Shown one piece after another: positions 46,874-55,278 of a stretch of DNA of 64,000 nucleotides (the first letter of the stretch is position 1; every line of letters starts with the position of its first letter). Under the pieces are notes generated by a model. It did not search any database. It worked only from the letters and a program-made list of their open reading frames with translations, and was not told the DNA's origin. The position numbers were made by a program, and so were the translations under genes. Source of the stretch: an uncultured Sutterella sp. (GTDB lineage Bacteria > Pseudomonadota > Gammaproteobacteria > Burkholderiales > Burkholderiaceae_F). The stretch is from contig CALEAW010000062.1 in NCBI GenBank assembly GCA_937943605.1, positions 18,061 to 82,060 on the forward strand, read 5' to 3'.

Positions 46874-46980
46874 AACCTTTTTAGGTTGCAAATGCGCTGA
46901 TTAAGTCGCGCGACAATCCCAATTTCGCTAAGATAGCGACAAATCCTTAGGTCTGTGAAGACCGTTTTCATAAGTTTATG

Positions 46981-47015
46981 GTGCCGGTCAGAGGGTTTCG
47001 CCTCATGACTGGCGC
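46981..47015 (+). promoter_or_regulatory. stable hairpin in ettA leader
   Basis: GTGCCGGTCAGAGG pairs with CCTCATGACTGGCGC with one bulged A and a GTTTCG loop. It lies 28 bases before the ettA start, and there is no T run. This suggests an mRNA structural element. Confidence 0.6.
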
Positions 47016-47042
47016 TGTCATATTCGGAGCAACGATTTCAAT

Positions 47043-48707
47043 ATGGCTCAGTACGTATTTACGATGAACCGTGTCGGGAAGATTGTCCCGCCGAAGCGTC
47101 AAATTCTCAAAGACATTTCGCTCTCCTTTTTCCCTGGCGCCAAGATTGGTGTTCTAGGCCTAAATGGTGCAGGTAAGTCGACTCTTCTGAAGATTATGGC
47201 GGGTGTCGATACGGATATCGAAGGGGAGGCCATCCCGATGCCTGGGATCAATATTGGTTATCTTCCCCAGGAACCAGCCCTTGATCCGAATAAGACAGTG
47301 CGAGAAACGGTCGAGGAAGGTATGGGCGAAGTGATGCAGGCTCAAGAAAAGCTCAATGCTGTCTATGATGCCTACGCTGAGCCCGATGCGGATTTTGATG
47401 CTTTGGCTGCGGAACAGGCTCGTCTTGAGGCAATTATCGCTGCCGCTGGGACGAATGTAGAAACGCAGATGGAGATTGCTGCTGACGCACTTCGTTTGCC
47501 GCCTTGGGATGCTGTCATTGGCCATCTCTCTGGGGGGGAAAAGCGCCGAGTGGCTTTGTGCCGTTTGTTGTTGTCTCGTCCTGATATGTTGCTTTTGGAC
47601 GAACCGACCAACCATTTGGATGCTGAGTCTGTTGAATGGTTGGAACAGTTCTTGCATCGCTTCCCGGGTACCGTTGTCGCTGTAACCCATGATCGCTACT
47701 TCCTTGATAATGCCGCAGAATGGATTCTCGAGTTGGACCGTGGCGAAGGTATTCCATGGAAGGGTAATTATTCTTCTTGGCTTGATCAGAAAGAAAAGCG
47801 CCTCGAAATTGAAAAGCGTCAGGAAGACGCTCGCATGAAGGCGATTAAGCATGAGTTGGAATGGGTTCGTCAGAATCCGAAGGGTCGTCAGGCTAAGTCG
47901 AAGGCTCGTTTGTCTCGCTTTGAAGAGTTGTCGAGCGTTGAATACCAGCAGCGTAATGAAACGAATGAAATCTTCATTCCGGTTGCTGAGCGCTTAGGCA
48001 ACGACGTCATTGAATTCAATCACGTATCGAAGGGGTTTGGCGATCGTTTGTTGATTGAAGACTTGTCTTTCCGCATTCCGCCAGGTGCCATTGTTGGTGT
48101 GATTGGTCCGAATGGCGCTGGTAAATCTACGCTCTTTAAGATGATTACAGGGCGCGAACAGCCTGATAGTGGAGAAATCAAGATTGGTTCGACGGTTCGT
48201 TTGGCTGCAGTTGACCAGATGCGCGATTCGCTTCCTAACGATAAGACCGCTTTTGATGCTGTTTCCGATGGGAACGATATCCTTCAAGTGGGCAAGTTCT
48301 CTATGTCTAGCCGTGCTTATTTGGGTCGCTTTAATTTCAAGGGTGGTGATCAGCAGAAGTTGGTCGGTACGTTGTCTGGTGGTGAACGTGGTCGCTTGCA
48401 TTTGGCAAAGACCTTGTTGGCTGGCGGCAATGTATTGTTGCTTGACGAGCCGTCCAATGACCTTGATGTGGAAACTTTGCGTGCCTTGGAAGAAGCGTTG
48501 CTCGAGTTTGCAGGTTGCGCATTGGTGACCTCCCATGACCGTTGGTTCCTTGACCGTATCGCCACGCATATTTTGGCCTTCGAAGGGGATTCTCGTGTTG
48601 TCTTCTTTGATGGTAACTACAACGAATACGAAGCAGATAAGCGTCGTCGCTTGGGCGAAGAAGCTTGTCAACCTAAGCGTCTGCGCTTTAAACCGTTGAA
48701 GCACTAA
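47043..48707 (+). CDS. ettA: energy-dependent translational throttle protein EttA (ABC-F)
   Basis: Soluble ABC-F ATPase that binds the ribosomal E site and gates the first peptide bond according to ATP/ADP ratio. There are two ABC domains: Walker A GLNGAGKST with LSGGEKRRVALCRLL, and GPNGAGKST with LSGGERGRLHLAKTL. The linker between them (about 245-325) contains the interdomain P-site tRNA motif region. Length 554 and the N-terminus YVFTMNRVGKIVPPKRQIL are diagnostic for EttA. Confidence 0.96.
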   Translation: MAQYVFTMNRVGKIVPPKRQILKDISLSFFPGAKIGVLGLNGAGKSTLLKIMAGVDTDIEGEAIPMPGINIGYLPQEPALDPNKTVRETVEEGMGEVMQAQEKLNAVYDAYAEPDADFDALAAEQARLEAIIAAAGTNVETQMEIAADALRLPPWDAVIGHLSGGEKRRVALCRLLLSRPDMLLLDEPTNHLDAESVEWLEQFLHRFPGTVVAVTHDRYFLDNAAEWILELDRGEGIPWKGNYSSWLDQKEKRLEIEKRQEDARMKAIKHELEWVRQNPKGRQAKSKARLSRFEELSSVEYQQRNETNEIFIPVAERLGNDVIEFNHVSKGFGDRLLIEDLSFRIPPGAIVGVIGPNGAGKSTLFKMITGREQPDSGEIKIGSTVRLAAVDQMRDSLPNDKTAFDAVSDGNDILQVGKFSMSSRAYLGRFNFKGGDQQKLVGTLSGGERGRLHLAKTLLAGGNVLLLDEPSNDLDVETLRALEEALLEFAGCALVTSHDRWFLDRIATHILAFEGDSRVVFFDGNYNEYEADKRRRLGEEACQPKRLRFKPLKH

Positions 48708-48744
48708 GACTCAATAAGCTTGATTGCGTCGTAGTCATCAAGCA

Positions 48745-50385
48745 ATGAGTAAGATGAAGACCTGGGTGCTTACATCGTTATCGAAGCCTCTGTTGGTTTG
48801 GTGCCGACAGAGGCTTTCGTCGTTGTCGAATGTCAATGACATCCAACTGGTCGTACCGAGTACAACCGAATTACTTGAATCAATCTGCGCAGAGCTGCAA
48901 CTCAATCCACTTGATGGAGAGGATGGTTTTGTTTCGATGCCGGGGGTTCATCGGATCAAGTGCCAGGAACTGACGCTTATTCTGATTCGATCGACTTCGA
49001 TAGAGAAAAGTTTAAGTGAGTTGGTTCAGACACCTGATGTTGTGTTGGCCGAAGACATTTCGACGTTTAAAGTGTTGCGTCATTTGATGGGCGATAAAAC
49101 GGTGCTCTTCGTCCAAAAGACGCTTAGTTCGGTTCCACCTTATCTCGAACAGGTTGGCGAGAGCTATCGTCTACGTCAATGTAAGACTAAAGAGAGCTCA
49201 CTAAGGAAGAAGGCCGACAGGGTTTTAATTGTGGGTGGTGGCTTAGCGGGTGCTATGGTGGCCTACGAGCTCAGTCAGAGAGGCCGCGAAGTGGTGTTGG
49301 TCGATGCTGGCTGTGTGCCTGGTAGCGGGGCATCTGCGCTCTTTGCCGGACTGATTCATCCGCATTGGCAGGCCTCAGACTCCCCATTATTCCAGTTAAC
49401 TCGAGCTGGTTTTGAAGCCATGGTGAAGTGCTTGAAAGCCTTCCCTGATACCTTTATTTCAACGGGCGTGATGGACGCTGCGTCGTCGTCTGATGAATTC
49501 AATCGTTGGCAAGAGGCTTGGGGTGCACAACAACCTATTGCAATGCCAGAGCGCTTTGCCAAACTCTTAGATCAAGCTACGGCAAGTCAACGAACAGGCT
49601 TACCTTTATCTCAAGGTGGTTGGTTTTACGAGCAAGCAGGGCTTGTGTACGCAGGGCGATTGGTGAGACGTTTGCTTGAGAGAAGTGGTGCGACTGTTTT
49701 ATCTCATGTAAAAGTACGGCTAGAACGTGATGAAGGGTATTGGGTTGCCATCAACGAGCATCAACAAGCTGTCGCAAGTGCACCAGCTTGTGTGGTGTGT
49801 TCGGCTATGGGGTCTGCTGAGGTGCTTGGTCTGGAGCCTTTCCACTTTGGTCTTCACCCGCTATATGGTCGTATCTCTTTGCTGAGAGATACAGACTTGC
49901 CAACTTTAAAGTGCGCATTGACGGGTGATGGGTATGTCGCCAAGACTAGTGATGGATTTTGTGCGGTTGGTGCAACGTACGAGGCAGGCGATGGGCCACA
50001 AATCAGCGCCTGGGAGGCCCACGAACATAACCTACAGACCTTTAATAAGTTAATGGGCGACCGCCCCGAGGTGTTGGCTGCTGGGTTTTATGAGGGCATT
50101 CGTGCGGTGCCTCTGGATCGCATGCCGCTAGCGGGACGAGCGATGACGGCGAGTGAGCTTCAAAACCTTTCATTTAAAGGTGTGCCTGAATTAAAGGCGA
50201 TACCTCGTGCAGACCAATTATGGATGTGTGCTGGGTTTGGCTCTAGAGGTTTGACTTGGGGATTGAGTTGTGCGCAAGTCGTTGCGGCAGATATTTGTGC
50301 AGAGCCTTCACCTTTGGTTGCTAGTTTGGCAACTAAGTTAGACCCTGCACGATTTTTGCCTAAATTGCTGACAAAGAGGCATTAA
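48745..50385 (+). CDS. mnmC: MnmC-type FAD-dependent cmnm5U34 oxidoreductase with eroded methyltransferase domain
   Basis: In MnmC the C-terminal FAD domain removes carboxymethyl from cmnm5(s2)U34 and the N-terminal SAM domain then methylates. Here the FAD half (about 160-546) is intact, with [20 protein letters not shown] and a [11 protein letters not shown] region near the end. The first 155 residues still resemble the end of the methyltransferase ([14 protein letters not shown]). The SAM-binding glycine-rich part is missing, and the usual DGF loop reads AEDIS. Starts at 48724 (TTG), 48745 or 48754 are possible; I use ATG 48745. Its stop overlaps the convergent yecA-like gene by four bases. 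Confidence 0.82.
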   Translation: MSKMKTWVLTSLSKPLLVWCRQRLSSLSNVNDIQLVVPSTTELLESICAELQLNPLDGEDGFVSMPGVHRIKCQELTLILIRSTSIEKSLSELVQTPDVVLAEDISTFKVLRHLMGDKTVLFVQKTLSSVPPYLEQVGESYRLRQCKTKESSLRKKADRVLIVGGGLAGAMVAYELSQRGREVVLVDAGCVPGSGASALFAGLIHPHWQASDSPLFQLTRAGFEAMVKCLKAFPDTFISTGVMDAASSSDEFNRWQEAWGAQQPIAMPERFAKLLDQATASQRTGLPLSQGGWFYEQAGLVYAGRLVRRLLERSGATVLSHVKVRLERDEGYWVAINEHQQAVASAPACVVCSAMGSAEVLGLEPFHFGLHPLYGRISLLRDTDLPTLKCALTGDGYVAKTSDGFCAVGATYEAGDGPQISAWEAHEHNLQTFNKLMGDRPEVLAAGFYEGIRAVPLDRMPLAGRAMTASELQNLSFKGVPELKAIPRADQLWMCAGFGSRGLTWGLSCAQVVAADICAEPSPLVASLATKLDPARFLPKLLTKRH

Positions 50386-51080
50386 GCCTTTTTGCCACAG
50401 CACTGCTTATATTTTTTACCGCTACCGCATGGGCAAGGATCGTTGCGACCAATGCGCGGTGTTTCGCGAGTAACAGGCTTATTAGGGTCGATCAATTGCT
50501 TTAGGTCGAAGACAGCTTTGACTAGGTCATACAGAGCATCCTCGAGATTCTTCGGCATTTCACCCTGACGATAGCCGTCGATAAATTCTTGTGCCTGTTC
50601 GGGTGTTTCAAAGCTATCAGGGCTTAAGTTGCGAAGGATTGGCGTAGCTAGATCGGAGACCTCTTCGGACTGCTGATATTCCTCTGGCCAACGAAGCATA
50701 CCGAAGAAGAAACCACTAGCCCACGGTTCGAGTGCTTCAATGCCTTCTTCATTGGTGATGACTTGGTCGTTTTCATCCACAAGCGGGAAAATGACGGGAT
50801 CTAAACCACCCTTGGCGGCTAAAGCGGCCTTAATTTCATTAAAACGAATATCTAAAAGCTCAAGGATACGGTCATCCTCAGGTAGGGCGGCGGGGTCGCC
50901 ATCCATGCTGAAAATGTACGGATACATATCGGCTTTGCTAGGGTGTTCAGGATTGAGTGCAAAGGCGGTCAAAAAGCCGTCTGCAACACCAGCATCCATG
51001 GCGTCATCGAGATCAAGGGCGTCAATGCGTTCTTGGAGCTCTTCAACGAGCGTGCTATCCATGAGTTTTTCGTTAGACAT
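50382..51080 (-). CDS. UPF0149/YecA-family protein with SEC-C motif
   Basis: A 232-residue cytosolic protein. The N-terminal three quarters form the YgfB/YecA helical domain ([16 protein letters not shown]). The C-terminus is the zinc-binding SEC-C tail [20 protein letters not shown], also found on SecA. The family has ribosome- and chaperone-related proposals but no settled function. It is strongly acidic before the basic tail. It is divergent from uppP. Confidence 0.87.
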   Translation of the reverse strand: MSNEKLMDSTLVEELQERIDALDLDDAMDAGVADGFLTAFALNPEHPSKADMYPYIFSMDGDPAALPEDDRILELLDIRFNEIKAALAAKGGLDPVIFPLVDENDQVITNEEGIEALEPWASGFFFGMLRWPEEYQQSEEVSDLATPILRNLSPDSFETPEQAQEFIDGYRQGEMPKNLEDALYDLVKAVFDLKQLIDPNKPVTRETPRIGRNDPCPCGSGKKYKQCCGKKA

Positions 51081-51247
51081 CGAGATTTTCCAGTGTGGAT
51101 GAGAAGATGACTTATCTTAACAAAGTGGCCTTAGTATTGCAGAGCAAGTAGACCGTAACGCCTTGTTTCACTGTGATCAAGAAACGGCAGTTTCTGCGAC
51201 AATATGATTCGCTTCGCACTAACTAACTACCTACAAAGGAAATTTTG

Positions 51248-52078
51248 ATGTTTGATTGGCTTTATCTGCTACAAGCCGCTTTTTTGGGAATTGTTGAAGG
51301 TCTTACAGAGTTTTTACCTGTGAGTTCAACAGGACACCTGATTGTGGCTGCAGATCTTGTGAACTTTAGTGATTCAACATCAGATACCTTTGTGGTGGCT
51401 ATTCAGGCGGGAGCCATTTTTGCCGTTTGTTGGTATTACAAGCAGCGTATTTATCAAATTTTGAAAGGTTTATTTTCAGATTCAGTGCAGCAGAGATTGG
51501 CCGTCAACACATTGATCGGATTTATGCCTGCTGCAGTCGTAGGTGTGTTGGTTTCGGATTTATTGAAAGAATATCTTTTCAACCCCGTCGCTGTTGGTTT
51601 AGCCCTTGTCATCGGTGGCTTCATTATTTTGTTGGTCGAGCGCTATCACGAACGTCATCAGATTCAACCTCGTGTGAAGGAAATGGATGATATGACGTAT
51701 CTAGATGCCTTTAAGGTGGGGGTCGCTCAGTGTTTTGCGATGATTCCTGGGACTAGTCGCTCTGGCGCCACGATTATTGGTGGTTTAATGTTTGGTCTTT
51801 CTCGTAAGGCTGCGACGGAATTTTCATTCTTTTTGGCGATTCCGACGATTTTTGGTGCGACTGTTTGGGATTTGTGGCAAGCGCGAGACATCATGGTTTC
51901 GTCGAATATTCCAGGCCTTTTAGTGGGAACCATCGTTTCGTTCTTCGCTGCCCTAGTGGTGGTTCACTGGCTTATTCGATTTGTTTCTCGTCATGATTTT
52001 AGAGTTTTTGGTTGGTATCGCATCGTGTTTGGTGGTGTCATTCTCTTAACGTGGATCACTGGTGTGGTTCAGTGGTAA
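51248..52078 (+). CDS. uppP: undecaprenyl-diphosphatase UppP/BacA
   Basis: Integral membrane phosphatase that recycles undecaprenyl diphosphate for peptidoglycan, O-antigen and related polymers. The signature LGIVEGLTEFLPVSSTGHLI is at the N-terminus, and the second catalytic region MIPGTSRSGATIIGGLMFGLSRK is near residue 165. About eight helices are predicted. Length is 276 from ATG 51248, with AAAGGA upstream. Confidence 0.95.
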   Translation: MFDWLYLLQAAFLGIVEGLTEFLPVSSTGHLIVAADLVNFSDSTSDTFVVAIQAGAIFAVCWYYKQRIYQILKGLFSDSVQQRLAVNTLIGFMPAAVVGVLVSDLLKEYLFNPVAVGLALVIGGFIILLVERYHERHQIQPRVKEMDDMTYLDAFKVGVAQCFAMIPGTSRSGATIIGGLMFGLSRKAATEFSFFLAIPTIFGATVWDLWQARDIMVSSNIPGLLVGTIVSFFAALVVVHWLIRFVSRHDFRVFGWYRIVFGGVILLTWITGVVQW

Positions 52079-52091
52079 CACGATGGCAAAC

Positions 52092-52122
52092 AAAAAAGCG
52101 CACATAACGTGCGCTTTTTTTT
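52092..52122. terminator. bidirectional terminator between uppP and trmB
   Basis: AAAAAAGCGCAC and GTGCGCTTTTTT pair around ATAAC between convergent genes. Confidence 0.92.
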
Positions 52123-52123
52123 G

Positions 52124-52861
52124 TTACTTGCGAAGGTAAACTAAATCCCAGATACCGTAGCCAAGGCGTTCACCGCGGGCTTGGAACTTCGTACGAGGAC
52201 GATCACATAACGGGTTGCCCATGACAGGGCTAAATTGACCAGCGCCATGAAGGTTCGTAAGAAGCGGTTCTGCTTCGAGAACTTCGAGCATTTGTTCAGA
52301 GTAGTTTTCCCAGTCTGTAGCACAGTGGATGTAGCCACCCGGGCGAATACGCGAGGCTAATAAACCAATAAACGGCTGCGCGACGAGTCGGCGCTTATGG
52401 TGACGTGCTTTACGCCAAGGATCGGGGAAGTAAATGTGTACGCCGTCCAAGCTGTTTTCTGGAATCATGTCACGCACGATTTCAACAGCATCATGGCGCA
52501 CGATGCGGACATTCGTCAGGGACATTTCATCGAGACGCTTTGCTAAGGCACCGACGCCAGCAACGAATACTTCGCATCCAAGGAAGTTCACTTCAGGATG
52601 AGCCTGCGCAATCGCAGCCGTTGTTTCACCCATGCCACACCCGATTTCGAGAACTAACGGAGCTTTACGACCGAAAGCTGCTTCAAAATCTAAATGATTG
52701 GGGGAATATTCCACCTGATATTGCGGCAAGGTTTCTTCTAAGGCGCGCTTCTGAGCGGCCGAAATATGGCCACGGCGCATGACAAAAGAACGGATGTGTC
52801 GCTTCTTGAGAGCTTCTAGCTCTTCAGGTGTCAATTCAGGCTTATCGCTTTGATTTTCCAT
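52124..52861 (-). CDS. trmB: tRNA (guanine46-N7)-methyltransferase
   Basis: SAM-dependent enzyme that forms m7G46 in the tRNA variable loop. Motifs are LVLEIGCGMGETTAAIA (SAM site), GVHIYFPDPWRKARHHKRRL and the C-terminal TKFQARGERLG, all typical of TrmB. Length is 245. It is single, flanked by the uppP terminator and the tRNA-Gly terminator. Confidence 0.95.
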   Translation of the reverse strand: MENQSDKPELTPEELEALKKRHIRSFVMRRGHISAAQKRALEETLPQYQVEYSPNHLDFEAAFGRKAPLVLEIGCGMGETTAAIAQAHPEVNFLGCEVFVAGVGALAKRLDEMSLTNVRIVRHDAVEIVRDMIPENSLDGVHIYFPDPWRKARHHKRRLVAQPFIGLLASRIRPGGYIHCATDWENYSEQMLEVLEAEPLLTNLHGAGQFSPVMGNPLCDRPRTKFQARGERLGYGIWDLVYLRK

Positions 52862-52920
52862 GATGGGGTAGCTCGGGACGCTCTAGAGGCGATGCCGACG
52901 AGATGATAGCTATAGATACG

Positions 52921-52974
52921 AAAAACCCGCCTCAAGGAAAGGACTTTTGAGATCCAAATGATGGCGGGATTTTG
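52921..52974 (-). terminator. terminator after tRNA-Gly
   Basis: AAAACCCGCC (52922-52931) pairs with GGCGGGATTTT (52963-52973), with an inner CTCAA/TTGAG stem. On the minus strand it ends GGCGGGTTTTT. Confidence 0.8.
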
Positions 52975-52979
52975 AAATT

Positions 52980-53053
52980 TGGAGCGGGTGAAGGGAATCG
53001 AACCCTCGTCTTTAGCATGGGAGGCTATTGCTCTGCCATTGAGCTACACCCGC
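52980..53053 (-). tRNA. tRNA-Gly (anticodon CCC)
   Basis: A 74-base cloverleaf on the minus strand with acceptor stem GCGGGTG/CACCCGC, D arm GCTC/GAGC, anticodon loop CTCCCAT, T loop TCGATTC and encoded CCA. The top pair of the anticodon stem is an A-A mismatch. It decodes GGG. Confidence 0.93.
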
Positions 53054-53070
53054 AGAGAAGATTAATTCTA

Positions 53071-53105
53071 GCACGAATTGAAGATACGTGACCTCCAATT
53101 CGTGC
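53071..53105 (-). repeat. hairpin downstream of the psiE-like gene
   Basis: GCACGAATTG and CAATTCGTGC are perfect 10-base arms separated by 15 bases. On the minus strand it follows the gene, but only a weak T tract comes after, so it may be an inefficient terminator. Confidence 0.6.
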
Positions 53106-53113
53106 AGAAAACA

Positions 53114-53536
53114 TTAATAGCGGAACTTTAGGTGGCTGAGAACCCACAGCGCACAAACAAGCACCAAGATAGCGCCTGATGTCATCAGCATGAAGGTCGG
53201 GGTCATGTGCTCGACGTCCACGACGATGTAACGGGCAACGGCAACGATAGCCAGTGCAACCGGGGTGCGAATAGGAATTTCACGCGTACCTAAAGCGGAT
53301 CCTTTAACCATTGACAGGATCTCGATATAGAGGAACAGTAACAAGAGGTCCCCGAGACCTGCATTTTTGGTTTCAACCATGCTCCAAATAGATGAGCAGA
53401 TGCCTACAAGAGCTGCAATAGCAATCGCGATCAGTGCAAAACCCTGAGCCACAGTAAGAACGGAGTTGAACTTGATGGCGGCTTCAGGAATTGGAGCGTG
53501 TTCGGAATCGTTGTGTTGAGGATTGTTTTGCTGCAT
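53114..53536 (-). CDS. PsiE-family phosphate-starvation-inducible membrane protein
   Basis: A 140-residue protein with a polar N-terminal stretch (about 1-25) and four predicted membrane helices. The conserved core is LLLLFLYIEILSMVKGS followed by RYIVVDVEHM. The family is widespread and poorly characterised, named after an E. coli gene induced by phosphate starvation. No Pho box is recognisable upstream, and no ribosome site is obvious. It is separate from the metNIQ genes. Confidence 0.85.
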   Translation of the reverse strand: MQQNNPQHNDSEHAPIPEAAIKFNSVLTVAQGFALIAIAIAALVGICSSIWSMVETKNAGLGDLLLLFLYIEILSMVKGSALGTREIPIRTPVALAIVAVARYIVVDVEHMTPTFMLMTSGAILVLVCALWVLSHLKFRY

Positions 53537-53593
53537 GATGTTGATAGAAAAAATCTATTTAAGGTAACTCTAATTGAGCTATTAGATATTACA

Positions 53594-54391
53594 TCACCAA
53601 GAGCAAATCATCCCGCCTTTGTAGCGATTTTCTACAAATGATTTAACTTCAGGGGAACGGTACACTTTGATAAAGGTTTGAACCCAGGGTTTTTGAGCAT
53701 CCTCTTCTCGTACGCAAAGAATATTTGCGTAGGGGCCATCGGCACGCTCCATGTAAATACCGTCACGTTGTGGTACCAAGCCCGCCGTGTCCGCGTAGCT
53801 ACCGTTAATGGCTGCAACATCGAGGTCATCAAGACTACGTGGCAATTGTGCAGAGTCGAGTTCAATAATGCGAACCTTCTTGGGATTTTCAGTGATGTCT
53901 AGCACCGTAGCGCGAATGCCAACTTGTGGGTCGAGACGGATGAGCCCCTTTTCTTGGAGCATGTGAAGGGCGCGACTGGCGTTGGTAGGGTCGTTAGGAA
54001 TACCAATGCGAGCGCCTTTGGGTAGGTCGTCGAGCGACTTATAGCCTTTGCGTGTGTAGTACGTCAAAGGGAACGTGATCGTTGGTGCAGCAGATACAAG
54101 TCGATAGCCGCGATCAGCATTTTGCTGATCCATATAGGGTTTATGTTGGAAGGAGTTAATGTCTAAATCACCAGCAACTAAAGCGGCGTTAGGTTGGACA
54201 AAATCAGAGAACTCGACAATGCGAAGGTCGAGCCCAGCTTTTAGGGCGAGCGGTTTGACGAACTCCATGATTTCGGCATGGGGTCCGGCGGTAACACCAA
54301 CGACTATCGTTTGCGGAGCGGCGTAGGCAAGGGGAAGGCTGTTGAGAAAAGCAGTGAGACCAACAGCGGCAAGTATGGATCGGCGCTTCAT
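53594..54391 (-). CDS. metQ: methionine ABC transporter substrate-binding protein MetQ
   Basis: NlpA-family periplasmic receptor for D/L-methionine. The start at 54391 gives MKRRSILAAVGL and a signal ending LAYA before APQ, preceded by AAGGAT. The binding domain has VGVTAGPHAEIMEFVKPLA, DINSFQHKPYMD and IGIPNDPTNASRAL. Length is 265. Unlike most MetQ it has no lipobox cysteine, so it should be soluble, and the twin arginine is Tat-like. It is separated from metI by 233 bases that contain a strong terminator. Confidence 0.9.
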   Translation of the reverse strand: MKRRSILAAVGLTAFLNSLPLAYAAPQTIVVGVTAGPHAEIMEFVKPLALKAGLDLRIVEFSDFVQPNAALVAGDLDINSFQHKPYMDQQNADRGYRLVSAAPTITFPLTYYTRKGYKSLDDLPKGARIGIPNDPTNASRALHMLQEKGLIRLDPQVGIRATVLDITENPKKVRIIELDSAQLPRSLDDLDVAAINGSYADTAGLVPQRDGIYMERADGPYANILCVREEDAQKPWVQTFIKVYRSPEVKSFVENRYKGGMICSW

Positions 54392-54549
54392 GAAAATATC
54401 CTTGACGGGTACGTAGAGTCCTAACAGAAATGGACTTGGTTCGCGCATTATGCCTGGGAATGGTTTGTTTTCGTCGGAAAGTCTGACGAACGATTGACGC
54501 GGTTGGAGTAAGTTAAGACAAAGACCTGAGAAATTGAAGTGTTTTCACG

Positions 54550-54607
54550 AAAAAAGGGGTGTTGCAAAGCACTGGATGACCAGTTGTTTGCAACACCCCT
54601 TTTTTTT
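54550..54607. terminator. long-stem terminator between metI and metQ
   Basis: GGGGTGTTGCAAA (54556-54568) and TTTGCAACACCCC (54587-54599) are perfect arms with A and T runs outside and a nested ACTGG/CCAGT hairpin inside. It closes metNI transcription on the minus strand. It is nearly the same as the terminator at 63942-64000. Confidence 0.92.
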
Positions 54608-54624
54608 GGTGATGAGGTATTAGA

Positions 54625-55278
54625 TTATTTGTGCGAAATGCGTCGAACGACCCAATCCCCAAAGCTTTGGATGCCTTGGACAAGAATGATCAAAATAAAG
54701 ACCACAGTCCACATCACTTCTGGCATGAAGCGTTGGTAGCCATAGCGAATACCTAAGTCGCCCAGGCCACCGCCACCGACAGCACCTGCCATGGCCGAGT
54801 AACCAATCAAACTAATGATTGAGATGGTGAGCCCGGCCACAATTCCCGGCATGGCTTCGGGCAAAAGAACCTTCGAGATGATCTGATAGTTCGTAGCCCC
54901 CATGGATTGAGCGGCTTCGACGAGTCCTTTGTCTACTTCACGAAGGCTCGTTTCAACAATGCGAGCGATGAAGGGAGCAACAGATAGCGTCAACGGAACG
55001 ATAGCTGCCGCTGTGCCGATCGAGGAGCCAACAATGAGACGGGTAAACGGAATGATTGCCACCAACAAAATGATGAACGGGACAGAGCGCATTGCGTTGA
55101 TGATAGTGCCGAGGATGGTGTTGAGGCTAGGCATTGGCAAGAAAGAAGAACGATCCGTTACAAAAAGGATGATCCCTAAAGGAATGCCAGCGAGCGCACC
55201 AATACCCCCCGAAATAGCCACCATGATGATTGTCTCGAGGAAAGAGTCCCAAATCATCTGAATGAGATTACTTGACAT
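54625..55278 (-). CDS. metI: methionine ABC transporter permease MetI
   Basis: Inner-membrane permease of the MetNIQ importer, 217 residues with five predicted helices. The ABC coupling (EAA) motif LVEAAQSMGATNYQIISKVLLPEA is seen around residues 135-160. GYSAMAGAVGGGGLGDLGIRYGY is characteristic of MetI. Its start overlaps the metN 3' end by 11 bases, so the two are translationally coupled. Confidence 0.94.
   Translation of the reverse strand: MSSNLIQMIWDSFLETIIMVAISGGIGALAGIPLGIILFVTDRSSFLPMPSLNTILGTIINAMRSVPFIILLVAIIPFTRLIVGSSIGTAAAIVPLTLSVAPFIARIVETSLREVDKGLVEAAQSMGATNYQIISKVLLPEAMPGIVAGLTISIISLIGYSAMAGAVGGGGLGDLGIRYGYQRFMPEVMWTVVFILIILVQGIQSFGDWVVRRISHK

Noticed and set aside
47160..48704. 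Long antisense frames (230-236 codons) over ettA
   Set aside because: Same codon-bias effect in a highly expressed gene; no start signals or domains.
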